A stretch of DNA of 64,000 nucleotides from Equus caballus (lineage: Eukaryota > Chordata > Mammalia > Perissodactyla > Equidae), in contig NC_091710.1 of NCBI RefSeq assembly GCF_041296265.1, forward strand, positions 51,403,622 to 51,467,621, written 5' to 3'. Under the pieces are notes generated by a model that was not told the origin of the DNA, ran no database searches, and was given only the letters and a program-made list of their open reading frames with translations. A program made the translations under genes and the position numbers. Below are positions 1 through 11,483 of this stretch, one piece after another. Numbering within the stretch: the first letter of the stretch is position 1; every line of letters begins with the position of its first letter.

Positions 1-862
1 ATGAGTATTTCCCTGTGAATAGTGAGAGTTAGTCACGATCCCGGATCTCCATCTCCTCTTCTTTCTTGATCAATTCCCAAGTCTGGCTGATTTTCTTGGG
101 AATTCTGATTCCCAATAGCAATTCATGAGTGTTTTTTAAATTTTCCCCCTTTGTTTGCTAACCTTTCCTTAACAAGAGCCTTAAGATAGATAGCCTTATC
201 AAGCATTCATGGGAAATTAATAAAGGTAGACTAGTAATAAGTTCTACTGAGTCTTTGTTCATTCAACTCTGCTTCTTTGCTCTCATGTCAGCTCACTTGG
301 GCCTTCTATTTAATTGATTTGAGTGCATCCTGGAGCAATATTTTCCCAAAGGGCTTCATGCCTAGCAATTTCCTGAGTCTGGAACATCCAAAACCAGAGC
401 ATTTGTCCCTATAGATGGTATTATATATTGCCTCAGCACAGAATTCTATATTAAGTGATGTTCTCTCAGAATTTGTGAAAATGCAATCTAGTATCCAGTG
501 TGAGTGAGAAATCTCGTACACGTCTGATTATTGCCCTTTGTTAGCCACGCTTTTGGAAGTTTTCAACCATATCTCTTGACGTCTGAGATGCCCTATGAGG
601 CATGTGCACACATTTTACTGGTAAATATTCAAGCAGATGAGAAATAGGGAAGGTTATCATGTTCCTATGAGGCGTTAGTCACGACAGCTGAAAAACAAAC
701 ATGGACACCAGAAAATAGAGGCATCATGGGGTGGGGGCGGGGGGAGCAACTAGATCAAAAGGACATCAAAGTTCCTCTGGGCCGACAAGAGGATCTTTGG
801 CCGCCCCACCTTCACCTAGTCACACATTCAACACAATACCTTCTTTCCTCCAATCTGTCTCC
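1..862. other. 5' flank of alpha-defensin gene 1, no gene seen
   Basis: No coding exon is recognisable. From about 620 onward there is weak similarity to the upstream flanks of genes 2 and 3 (shared words such as ATATTCAAGCAGATG), so the left edge of tandem unit A probably lies near 620. Positions 1-600 have no counterpart in the other two units and I could not assign them to a repeat family. A G-rich run lies at 730-745. Confidence 0.5.
753..771 (+). promoter_or_regulatory. TCF/LEF-type sites of gene 1 promoter
   Basis: GATCAAAAG (753-761) and ACATCAAAG (763-771) match the TCF/LEF core WWCAAAG exactly or nearly. They lie about 100 bp before the TATA box. Genes 2 and 3 have AACAAAGG at nearly the same distance. 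In human, Paneth-cell DEFA5 and DEFA6 are known Wnt/TCF4 targets, so a crypt-specific role is a reasonable inference. No binding data are available here. Confidence 0.5.
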
Positions 863-870
863 TATAAATA
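863..870 (+). promoter_or_regulatory. TATA box of alpha-defensin gene 1
   Basis: TATAAATA sits 86 bp before the ATG, followed by the ACTCTGGGCTCCCCATTCAC block that is also present at genes 2 and 3. The short distance leaves room for only a short 5'UTR in the same exon as the ATG, which is the two-exon enteric gene layout. Confidence 0.85.
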
Positions 871-948
871 CAGACTGACTCTGGGCTCCCCATTCACTCA
901 GGCTCCTGCACTGCCATCTGGACCCTGTTCTCCAGGTGACTCACGGCC

Positions 949-1622
949 ATGAGGACCCTCGCCCTCCTCGCTGCCCTTCTTCTCTTGGCCTTCCATGCCC
1001 AGGCTGAGCCCCTGGGAGAGAAAGATGACCAGGTTCCTGCTCAGGACCAGCCTGGAGCCGACGTCCAGGGGATGACCATCTCCTTTGAGGGGGCCGAACG
1101 CTCCACTCGAGATGCTGCAGGTGAGAGACCAACCAGTTTGCTGTTAGGATCTGCAGGCCAATTAGAGGGACTTGTCAGTACATGGAGGCTGGGCTCAAAT
1201 TGGGTGAGTGGATGAGGTGGGGTGAGGAGTAAGTAACCCTAAGTTTGAGAGGTGGACTGTTGAGAAAGAATCTACATGATAGAGTGGGATCAGAGAAAAA
1301 ATTAGGAACCTGCATGACCAACACCTAGTCAGGAAGATTTCTTGTGAGCTATGACAAGACGGTGAATTCTCTCCACCCTAACATGACTGGTTTGGTCTAC
1401 TGTAAGAAGACACCTGGCCTCTCTGCATATCCCCTTGAGGCTGGTTCTGCCTCTTTGCCCTCCCTCCTTCCCCTTGTACCTGACAGTCCTCTTCCTTCCA
1501 CAGGCTCTAGGCCAGGTCTTATCTGCCACTGCAGCTCCTTTTGCCGAAGACCATATAGGGAAGAGGGGATCTGTACCAGAGGCCAACCCAAAAGGTTTTG
1601 CTGTCGTCGTGGTCCTCGCTGA
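949..1622 (+). CDS. Alpha-defensin gene 1 (two coding exons, divergent mature peptide)
   Basis: Secreted antimicrobial peptide precursor of 96 residues. Exon 1 is 949-1120 with donor GT at 1121; exon 2 is 1504-1622 after a CAG acceptor, phase 1. Exon 1 gives a signal peptide (MRTLALLAALLLLAFHAQA) and an acidic propiece containing GMTISFEG, the family hallmark. Exon 2 carries six cysteines (CHC...C...C...CC) spaced 1-3-9-8, where the family norm is 1-4-9-9. The residue after Cys2 is Ser and the one four after Cys3 is Tyr, so both partners of the conserved Arg-Glu salt bridge are missing; the Gly two before Cys4 is kept. Net charge of the mature part is strongly positive (about +8). The intron (383 bp) is about 150 bp shorter than in genes 2 and 3. 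The open frame and intact splice sites suggest function, though Glu/Arg loss could also mark relaxed constraint. Confidence 0.87.
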
Positions 1623-1722
1623 GCTTTGTGGATTGAGACCCAAAGCAGCAAAGGATTCTATTTCAAGACCTGCAAAAGGGTTTACTCTTTCTACCTTCAA
1701 TTTTTCTTAATTCTCTCTCCAA

Positions 1723-1728
1723 AATAAA
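1723..1728 (+). terminator. Polyadenylation signal of gene 1
   Basis: AATAAA lies 101 bp after the stop codon in the block CCAAAATAAACTTCCAGCATT, which is shared with genes 2 and 3. Confidence 0.8.
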
Positions 1729-3839
1729 CTTCCAGCATTGAATGCAGTGTGTTTGTCAATTTCTTCTCTTTTTCCTTTTTTGGCTTTTCATAGAGCTTGT
1801 TTATAGCTGCGGTTGACTTGTATAGAGAATTCAGTCCAGAATGGTATCGTTAAGTTAACTGGACTTTGCCTCCCAGTGCTGCAAAATTTGAGAATTATAC
1901 GGCAACAAGAAAAGCAGAAACAATAAAAACGATTGGTAATTACAACAGTGTTAATCTACAAAATTCCATCCATTCATAACGACGCTCCAATGAGAAATCT
2001 GACTATAAAGTGTAAGAGAAGGTGGTGTGGATTCAAAGAAAAAGTGGATCCAATGGGCTTCTTTACTTGTTCCTTACACTTAACAAATGGGAGGGCACTG
2101 ACATACAGGATATTTTCTTATTTTAAGAGTATATGTTAAGTACCGATATATAGGTTTTTCTAACTCTATCAACAAGCCAGAGTGAACTACAGCTTCAGTG
2201 AGCCACAACCAAGGAAAGAGGAAGAAGTGTGCCGCAAACACAAAATGTTGATCAGCGGCAGTATCCCCAACTAATGCCCAGAGAGAACGGGGGTTCCAGA
2301 GGCTGGTCAGTAGAGGTGGTCGTGCTCAGTGACCAGTGAAATAATTGGTCTGGCTTTGAACATCAAAAGGTAAATTAGGCCAATGTCCAATGAAGGAGGT
2401 GGTCTCAGCTCTCTCTCTCTTCAAAGTCATTGAGTCTACTAATTACCATAAACCCCTACTAATTTTAGTGAAATTCCAGGAAGAAATAGTACAGTTGCAG
2501 TAATGCTAACGAACCAAGTCAATACATCATAATGATGAGACAAGGGCTCCTACACTTACTGTCCTGAAAAAACTTAAAGAAGGCCTGATGTGTCAGAAAG
2601 GCAAGTGCCTAAATTCAAAATTTCTATAAAAGGCAGGGATTTAAGAGCACCATGATATGGCAAAAGAAATTACTTTTATTACAAAAGCAAGTCTCATCCT
2701 GATAACAACCCATCGCTCAGGTGTGAATCAACACGGAGACACACCCAGCGCCTTGTCCTGACGGAGAGTCAGCTGTTTGACGTGAAGATCTGCAAGCTCA
2801 TTGAGCCTCGTCCTGGGTCTGGGATTATCCCAAAAACCCTGGCAGGGAGCAATGTCAGAACAAAAGAGAAACGGAGGTAAATCCATGAGATCAACACTTG
2901 TCTATCATTTTTGGTGAAATCGGTGTACGAGTTTGTGATCCATGTTCTTGAGTATGTTTGTCTGTTTTTGAAGGATGGAAGCATCAAAAAGAAGTAGACA
3001 GGCTAAAGGCATTAGTTCACTGTAGAATGGTTAAGATCACTTAAATTATCACACTGGTATCAATATGTATTACTCAAGAACTGGTTTTCCAAAGCACTGA
3101 TTGAGCATTAAACTTAGTGCAAATAGTGGTGACATTTTTCTCTGTGCACAAAAGCCCTTCCAATATTGAAGAATCCATCAACACAGTGCTGACTGGCCCT
3201 GCTTCCTCTCCCCTGAGCTCTGTGGTCAGGGCTGTCCTCCCACCAGCTGATGGTGGGGACTGGGTTCTCTCCTTGTTTCACCAGAACAGGGATCCTTCTG
3301 ATGTTGCTAAAACAACCTAAGGCTAGATCCAAAAGTCAAAAGTGAGTGTGATAGAAGAGAGTGAATGTTCTCATGCACCTACCTAGCGGGCAAGGCTCTC
3401 TGGCTGCAGCGACCAGAATGGGAGTGGAGATAGTCCAGGGTCTGGACACAGTGTATCTTTGGGAAGGTGAGGCCTCTCAGCTAAGTTTGTGTTCTGCGAT
3501 CAGGTGGGAGAGCAGATTGAAAGGGGTCGGATTTTCTGAGTCCGACCTGGTTGCCTAAAAATTCTTTCGACGTTCCTTTATTTATCTGCCTAACCCATAG
3601 ATCAAATCCACTATCTCTTTGGTCTCTACACTTACCTTTTTTTTCTTTTGTGTCTGGTTTCTTTTATTTAATATCACGTTTCTGAGAGTCTCCGTGTTGC
3701 TGCATATAACTTTAGTGCTTCCATTTTAAGAGCCATTGTAAGTTCAGGGCAAAATTCAGGAGAAGGAACAGAGTTCCCCACATACTCCCTAGCCCCAAAA
3801 TTCATAGCCTCTCCCAATAACAACACGCCCCACCAGAGT
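1729..3839. other. 3' flank of gene 1, no gene
   Basis: From 1729 to about 3350 this is shared with 12422-14000 downstream of gene 2 and, in part, with 23388-24440 downstream of gene 3. From about 3350 to 3840 the match to unit B ends. Short open frames on both strands around 3114-3332 are not conserved as protein and are not called. Confidence 0.6.
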
Positions 3840-4620
3840 GGTACCTTTGTTACAATCAATGAACCTACCTTGACTCATCATAATCACCCAAAGTCTAATG
3901 TTTACATTAGCGTTCATTCTCGGTGTTGGACACTGCATAAGTTTGGATAAATATATAGCCACATGTATGCATCATTATAGTATCATACAGAGTAGTTTCA
4001 CTGCCCTAATAATTCTCTGTGTTCTGCCTATTCATCTGTCCCTCCCTCTCCCCATTTCCCAGCAACCTCTGATCTTTTTACTGTCTCCATAGTTTTGCCT
4101 TTTCCAGAAGGTCAATAGCTGGAAGCTAATAGTATGTAGACTTTTCAGATTGGCTTCTTTCACTTAGTGACATGCATTCACGGTTCCTCTATGTCTGTTC
4201 ACTGTTTGCTAGCTCATTTCTTTTTAGTACTAAATGATATTCCATTGTCTGCATGTACCACAGTTTATTTATTCACCTATGAAGGTCATCTTGCTTGCTT
4301 CCAAGTTAGGCAATTATTAATAAAGTTGCTATACACATCTGTGCGCAAGTTTTTGTGTACATAAGTTTTCAACTCCTTTAGCTAAATATCAAAGAGCATG
4401 ATTGCTGGATTGTATGGCTGGAGTATCTTTAGTTATGTAAGAGACTATCACACTGTCTTCCAAAGTGGCTGAACCATTCTGTATCCCCACCAGCAATGAA
4501 TGAGAGTTCCTGGTGCTCCACATTCTTGCCTGCATTTGGTGTTGTGAATGTTCTGGATTTTTGCCATTCTAAGGCTTGACTGCACTTACTTTTAAAGTGT
4601 CATATTATCATATGAATTTT
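3840..4620 (-). mobile_element. LINE-1 3' end fragment (minus)
   Basis: The reverse complement reads as the 3' end of an old mammalian L1. Recognisable stretches include TGATATTCCATTGTCTGCATG, ACCACAGTTTATTTATTCACC and CACCAGCAATGAATGAGAG on the plus strand. It is the same subfamily type as the plus-strand copy at 56643-57390. It sits where unit B carries the defensin pseudogene. Confidence 0.85.
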
Positions 4621-7320
4621 GGATAATCTGTCCAGCTCCTCATATGCCTTTATACAATCGTCAGCTACAATGAAGGGGTCTGTGAAGGGCTCTGCTGCTT
4701 CCCTCAGAGGGGCCGCAATATAAACACATCTAGGATTCTAGACAGACCCCTTCAGTGATCAGTATACCTTAAAGCTAAGATTCGCATCTCTCTTAGACTA
4801 CTGGTCAGGGGACCTAAAGAAACTCCACGGAGCAGGATGCCGAGGTTTTGGGGGGAGAGTACGTGATTCTCAATTGCCCTGGATAAAACTCACAATAAGA
4901 AACAAAATGAATGTTTCCTTAGGCCCCAAGCTATTAAATTAAACACCAAGTCTTCAGCCAACAGGGCATCAGGCTATGCCGCCAAGACGGGCAAGAGATG
5001 TATTTTCCCCTTCAGACGATGGGGAGATTTCACAATAGTTAATAGAAATTCTTGGTTAGCAGGAACCACTGTCTCCATCCGCAGAGTCTGGGAGTGCTCC
5101 CCTTGAGGAGGACCCAATCACACACCTTTCTCTATAGCCTTCGGTTACATCGGTCCCACTGGAACTCTTTAATTAACATGGGGGTGATCATGTCCCCAGA
5201 GATGTGTTAAGTAGACCAAAAATCATATGATACTTACACAATGACAATTTCTATATTGTCATGTGGAAATGCAAAGTAAAAAGACAGTGGTGTAAGGTGT
5301 TATCAGAAAACAAAAGGAATTGGACTGATTTCATAAACAATTCATCGTGCAAACCCTCAAACAAACACTGGTACTTTCAATCACCTCAGTTTCTCTAAAG
5401 GTGCTGAAATTCACTTAACACCTCACACCATCTGGAAAACACACTTTCAGCCTCCAGTTTCCCGTCTGAGTCAATCTTCCTTTTCCATAAAATATGGCCT
5501 GCGTTTGCAGTTGCTTTTTTTCTTCAGCGTGCCTCCTGCCTTTGGGTCATTGCACATCCAAAGTGCTCTTGTCATTTCGCACTGCTCCATCTCCTCCTGT
5601 CCAATTCTGCATAATTTCTTTAAAAACTTGGTGGGCTTCCTGAGTATAAGTTATAATCCACCCTGTTAGACAAAAGTGAGCCCACACTTCTGTCAGAGAC
5701 TGGCCCTTCTCTCCTGAGCTCAACGTTCAGGCGCTGGGAAGCCACTAAGATTCATGAAGTCTTATTTCTAGATGAAAAGCACCTTCTCTACCCACCATTT
5801 AATGTTTTCAAGGTTGCCACAAACATTCTTACAGCCATGGCCTTGAGATCTACCCTGAAATCACATTTTAATGGAAATAACTTTGATTTGATCTTTGCCC
5901 TGTGAACACTTCTTATTTTGAGGAATTTTATCTCAGAAGACTCAGGATAACAGTTTTATTTTTAAGCTTTTACTAACATGTCCACAAACCTCTCTCTGCT
6001 TCCACAACCAGGTCCCTTGATGGGGTGTCAGCATACTGCTCAGTCCCTAAAGTGATGCCACAGCATTGAGGCTGTTGGTACAGCAGCATCCCACTTCCAG
6101 GCACCAAGCTAACTACCCAGGAAATGATCAGGCTAAAACAGCAGCCATTCCATTGCTTGTCACAAAGTTGTAGGATGGGAATTGGACAGGGCTGGACTGG
6201 GAGATTCTTCTGAATGACTACTATAGTCATTTGCAGCTGGGCTGGAGGGACAAAGATGGTGTCATTTGCATGCATGGCCCCAAGGCGGGCTGTTTGACCA
6301 CAAAGCTTCTCTGGGTCCCTCTCCTTCATTAGTTTTGGGAGCTCTCATGTGGTTTCTAAAGGCATGTAGAATTCTGCCATGGCAACTCAGAAGACAGCAG
6401 AAGTTTCTGCTCCTCTTAATGGTCTTGGAGGACAGCGGTGGGAAGGCTAAGAAAACCTGGTCTCAGGGCGTGTTTGGGATTGATTGTGCTGCATGAAAAA
6501 GGAGGCATTTCACCATCCTGTGCTGAATGCAGACATGAATAGAAAAGCTGATCTTGTACAGACAAGAAGAGAAAACACATTTAGTGAGAACAGAAATGAA
6601 TGTATATTCATTTAATTGATTGGAGAAGGGAGTGAGAGATAAGGGAAAGGTAATATGGAAGAAAATGATAAGGAAAGGAATTGTGAAGAAAGAAGACAGG
6701 GTAATTTTGCAAAATGTCACTCCTCATATTTGTTTACAAGTTCTGATGACCTGTAGGAGACATAGACTCCTCCAGATCCTATGAAAGGGAGCATAGTTTT
6801 TGTCCCATGGCTATGTGTCTCATACTTTGGTTTAACCCAAAAAAGACAAATGATTTTCCTATTGAACCTTGGACAAGCATCGGAGTCACTAGTAGCTGAG
6901 TAAAAACAGAATTCTTCTAGCATAAGATGAGTTACAGGAGATGTCCCTACTGAGTCTTCTTCTCCATGAGCGCTGCCTTTGGCGTCTACTACCTGAACCA
7001 GGTCATCAACACTTCGTTGTCACAGCAATCAAAGAGAATGTCCATCCAGTACTCTATGATGTCATGAAAATCCGCATCATTGATATGCCATAAAAATCTC
7101 CCAAAACATCGTATTGATCACAGAAAACTCATGTTGAAAGAAACGCTTTTGGCTCCTGTTGCTCAATCTGCTGTATTCCTATTTTAAGGTACTGGTAGTG
7201 TAGCTCTGAACTCCTTTCAGAGCATGGAAGAATGGAGGAAGGAGTATAAACTTGGCTGGGTACAGAAGCCCTGGGTTCACATGACAGCTCAATTTCTACT
7301 TACGTTGTCCCATCCTTGGC
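4621..7320. other. Unit A intergenic block
   Basis: From about 5060 to 6522 this is co-linear with 16060-17757 in unit B and 26620-28005 in unit C. Positions 6523-7320 are not present in unit B, which has an L1 piece there instead. I found no exon. A short coding-looking stretch at 6970-7095 is discussed under findings. Confidence 0.5.
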
Positions 7321-7859
7321 CCTTATCCTCAAATATGAAGGCTTATCTACAAGGTCTCCAAGAAACGTCCCAGCCTTATAGCCAGACAAACTCACTGCAT
7401 TTCTCCATCCTCACAGGCTCTTCTCCCAGTCATCACTATCTCCACATGCTGCATTAGTCAATGTTTTTGGTACTTTCCTTTTTTACTCCCTTCTCCAGAC
7501 TCGGAAACTGCTCTCTCACCTCTCTCCTTGTCCAAACCCTGTTCTTTCTTCCAGGAAGACTTGAAGTGTTTACTGTACCATGGTGTCATTTTGCCTAAGT
7601 AATACACTAAGTCTAAACACTTTTTATATCGTGTCCTTTTCTCAATACACAGCTCACCAACACCACAAACTGCCTGAGGTCTTTGTAAACAGATGACCTG
7701 GGCTTCCAAACCAACTCTAATAAGTGCCTCGCTTTTACCCTTGGGTACAGAATTGAAATCCGATGGGTCTCAATATCTTCTCAAGTAAAATGAGAATACG
7801 ACTGTATTCTTTCAATGTATTCTGGGATAAAGATAGCTGGTGTGACTTTACAGAGTGCT

Positions 7860-8140
7860 ATTCATTGAGTAACTACCATATGCCCAGTAGTGTTCTCTGA
7901 ACAGAAAAGCATTTACTGAACTAACATTAACTAATTGTTATTGATTGCTAAGTACTCTTCATCTACTCTGATAATTAATTCTCACAATAACTCTATTAAG
8001 TAGATGTTATATTTAACTGTATTTTTTTTTTTTTTTTTTTGCAGAGGGGAAAATGAAACAGAGAAGTTAAGTATCCTACTCAATGCCACAACAGATTAAG
8101 AAACAATGTGATGCCAAATCTCATAAACTTACTTTCTATA
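7860..8140 (-). mobile_element. MIR-like SINE fragment (minus)
   Basis: The pattern is the reverse of a MIR: CTACCATATGCCCAGTAGTG, then TAATTCTCACAATAACTCTATTAAGTAG, then GGGGAAAATGAAACAGAGAAGTTAAGTA. A T-run at about 8022-8040 interrupts it. The counterpart in unit B lies at 19160-19390 and lacks the T-run, so the run expanded after duplication. Confidence 0.6.
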
Positions 8141-9059
8141 CACTTTATCTTTCTGAATTCTAGAGTGCTAACTAATCTAAGTTTTGTGGGGTTATTTGTC
8201 TTCTGAGTCCAGAACCTGAAGGCTGCTGGTCATCACACATTTGCTGGTTGATGATCTTGATCAGCTTATTTAGCCTTTCCTTAGCATATGCTCAGGTAAA
8301 TCCTCTCCTTTGGGATTTGATGTGTAGTGTCTGGGAGCTGATTTCTTTTTATACCCTTCAAGTTTCAAAAGAAAAGCTATTGCCAGGCATCAGCAGCCAG
8401 AATTCACATATGCAATCATTGTTTAGTAAAAAGATTTCATTGTTCTCACGATGTGGTGTTGGGAATGCTGTTGACATGTCCGTAGATTGGGCTGTCTGAA
8501 AGTACAAAGACCAGCAGATTCAACCCATCAAACTCTCCAGGATGCATGGTATTGGGAAGAGATACAAGTTCTCATCCTCAAGTGATCCTTTTAAGGTTCA
8601 CCACTCCTGTGGGGTAGCAGGATGCTGAGTCTCTCAGAGGAGGAAGGACCAAATAGCCCCATGGGTGCACAAGTCCTGTGGGAGCAAGATCAGAGACAGG
8701 AAGGCATTGGAAACGGATGCTGTGTTTACAATGCAATGCTTGTCTCTAAGCTTATGCTTTGGGGAAGGTTGTAGCACAGCTGGACAGAAAAGAAGGAGGA
8801 ATAAATAGAGCTCCCTAGTTTTCTAAAGTCACTTTGATGTTCCTCTGATCTCCCAGCTCCACCCGTGGCTATAGGTCCTATCTACCCGCTGGATGTACGT
8901 GTATACCATCCCTACATCAAAATGATAAGGATCCTGATAACCCCCCTGAGAAGAGCAGTGGGTTGTGTGTACACTCTAACTCATAACACCAGATATTAGG
9001 CGCTATTTTCATGCTACGAAAGCACTAACGTGCAGAAGACTGAGCTTTACAAATTTAAG

Positions 9060-10735
9060 CGGGAAAGACACAAAACTCAGAAATCATGAAAGAATTTTTT
9101 AAATGACATAACAATCCAAAGGTTCTGCATCACACAAAGAAGAAAAATCCAAAATGACAAACACCAGAAAAGATTTCCAGGACTTATGACAAAAGCTAAT
9201 TTCTTAATTTTATGAAGAGCTCCTACAAATCAATAGAAATAGAAATAACAAAAATTCCATTTCTCAAAACAAGCAAAAGAGAAAAGACACATCAGAAAAA
9301 ATAAACACAAATACTTCTCAGACATGAAAAGATATTGACCCTGATTCCTGAGAGAAATTCAAACCAAGAGGACACTGGGATCCCAACTCCTACCTAGCAG
9401 ATTGGGAAAAACCAAAAACCTCACAGTCCACAGATCAGCCTGCTTTCAGCCACGAACACCAGGAACTCAAAAAACGGTGGCCTTGGAAAGAAAAGAGTAT
9501 TTTTTCCCCAAGTCACAACAATCTGAAGGTGTGCAGTCCAGGAGGGGTGAGGTGGCTCTATTATGGCCTCAAATCTGGCATCTCATGTGCACCTGCTCCG
9601 ACATCCACATAGCGTAGCAGTGCTCTTTGTGAACAAAGCACAGCTGCTACAGGCGCAAGCACTCCTGCCATCCAAGCAGAGAGAGGGAGGACATACAAAA
9701 CAATCCCATAACAACAGAGGGGAAGCCATGAGAACACTTTATTTTATTATTTAAAATTATGCCCTTCCTAGGGATGACATCTTATTGGTCAGAACCCTGT
9801 TTAGCGGCCACACTGCGCTGTAAGAGAGTCTGGGACATCGCTTATCGTTAGCAAGCACATTGCGGTCCAGATCCTAGCCAGGAAGAAATGACAATGGAAA
9901 TTGGCTCATCCCAGGGCTTCTACAACACTCTCCATTGTGGGTGGGGAGCATCCGGGCTGGTGTATTTGTGTGAGGGCTGTTGGGGCAGCCTCCATGGAGG
10001 ACAATGGAGTAACACCGGTAAATGTATAAGACGTGTGCTTCAACCCAGCAATTCTACACCTAGAAATTTGTCTAAAAGATGTCGTCATTTATGAGCAAGA
10101 TGATGTATATAGAAGGATACTCAGTGCAGTCCTGCTCATAACGGAAAAAGTTTAGAAATAATGAAATTTTAGCAATTTAACAGTGCTTCATCAATAAGAA
10201 AATCATTGAATGATGGTATATAAAAACAGTGGGATAGTATAAAGCTATTAAAGATAATGGTAGATAGGGCCAGCCAAGTGGCATAGTGGTTAAGTTTGCA
10301 TGCTCTGCTTTGCTGGCTCAGGGTTCATCAATTCAGATTCTGGGCACAGACCTGCATGCTGCTCATCAAGCCACGATGTGGTGGCATCCCACATAAAAAA
10401 TAGGGGAAGATTGGCAGGTGTTAGTTCAGTGACAATTTTCCTCAAGCAAAAGGAGGAGGATTGGCAAAGGATGTTAGCTCAGGGCCAATCTTCCTCACCA
10501 AAAAATAAATAAATAATAGTAAAGTTCTCTATTTACTGATGTAAAAGTGTTCAAGCTGAAGTGTTAGGTGAGTAAAGTGAATTAGAGAAAAATGTGTTAA
10601 CAGTGGGGGTTTCCTGGGGAAGACTGAGGGCTGGGTTACGGAGAGGAGAGACTGCAATTTCTCTCTCATTACTCCTCTACCTTTTAAGTTTGTTTCTTGT
10701 GCACGAATTAAATTATTTTAAATTTTAAAAAAGAT
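9060..10735 (+). mobile_element. Old LINE-1 3' end with nested insertions
   Basis: The plus strand follows the end of L1 ORF2 (GAAGAGCTCCTACAAATCAAT at about 9215, CTTCTCAGACATGAAAAGAT at about 9315, CAACCCAGCAATTCTACACCTAG at about 10040) and runs into the 3' tail (about 10735). An unassigned insert of about 450 bp (9425-9880) and an ERE (10267-10518) interrupt it. The L1 and the 450-bp insert are shared with unit B (20290-21715); the ERE is not. Confidence 0.75.
10267..10518 (+). mobile_element. ERE SINE 1 (plus)
   Basis: Head GGGCCAGCCAAGTGGCATAG, tail GATGTTAGCTCAGGGCCAATC and an A-rich end. It is absent from the matching site in unit B (about 21490), so it inserted after the units separated. 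A likely imperfect target duplication (ATAATGGTA/ATAATAGTA) flanks it. Confidence 0.9.
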
Positions 10736-11287
10736 CAATGATGTCAGCAAGGGTTTACAGGAGTATCATAGCTTTTGCTATTTCTCAAGGTGGAGAGATG
10801 TAACTTGTGTGCATTTTATGTGATGTGCTTAGATCACACTGGCTTCTTGAAATTAATCTGTCCTTTGGCTTTAGCCTGACCAACACTTGACCTGGAATCC
10901 CACTGAGCTCATTTCCCCTGAGCCAGCTCGTCATTGTCCTCTCCACACGCAGGAGCATCCTCACCCCAGAACCTCAAAAGCCTCCCTCTTAGTGTAATGA
11001 TATCCCTGACTCCTGTAATCCATTAACCCTCTAGTCCATTGGGCCCCGGTCTGGCCCCAGGGTCTACACCTCCAGAGAGAAGAAGGGCCCATCTTCAGAC
11101 AAGAAGAAGCATTTCTTCTCTGAACTAATTGAATGGAAGCACTATTTCTTGTCATTTTTGAACAATAAAAGGTCAATATTCAAGCAGATGGGAAACAGAA
11201 AATGGACGAGGCTCCTTATCATCATTATCACCTTGAAATAAGTGCAAACACTAAGCACACAGCCTCATGCTTGATGAAAGCTCCTGG

Positions 11288-11295
11288 AACAAAGG
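11288..11295 (+). promoter_or_regulatory. TCF/LEF-type site of gene 2 promoter
   Basis: AACAAAGG, 111 bp before the TATA box, matches the TCF/LEF core WWCAAAG. It is conserved at gene 3 (22262-22269). Confidence 0.45.
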
Positions 11296-11398
11296 AGCAT
11301 CAGAGAGACTTGAGGGTATGGTGACCTGGGTCCCATCCCCAGGCAAATGCCCCCCTTCTCTCACTGCGCTGTGTCTCTGAGCCTCCTCCTCTCAGACC

Positions 11399-11406
11399 TA
11401 TAAATA
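11399..11406 (+). promoter_or_regulatory. TATA box of alpha-defensin gene 2
   Basis: TATAAATA, 85 bp before the ATG, in the block CAGACCTATAAATACAGGTG that is identical at gene 3. Confidence 0.85.
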
Positions 11407-11483
11407 CAGGTGACTCTGGGCTCTCCACTCACACAGGCTCCTGCTCTACCACCCAGACCCTGAGCTCCAGGTGACTCCCAGCC

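Larger units (their letters stand above)
620..11160 (+). repeat. Tandem unit A of the alpha-defensin array
   Basis: Unit A matches unit B over most of its length. Anchors are the block CAAAGCACTGATTGAGCATT near 3095 and 13735 (offset about 10.65 kb), the block around 5450/16440, and the L1 tail at 9060-10735/20290-21715. It differs by lacking the downstream defensin pseudogene, by a minus-strand L1 piece, by its own block at 6523-7320 and by an ERE at 10267. Boundaries are approximate because the alignment was done by eye. Confidence 0.7.

Noticed and set aside
731-952. 73-codon frame overlapping the promoter of gene 1
   Set aside because: It covers the TATA box and the 5'UTR; not a gene.
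1329-1700. 123-codon frame on the minus strand opposite exon 2 of gene 1
   Set aside because: It is the reverse strand of a real exon and is not kept at genes 2 and 3.
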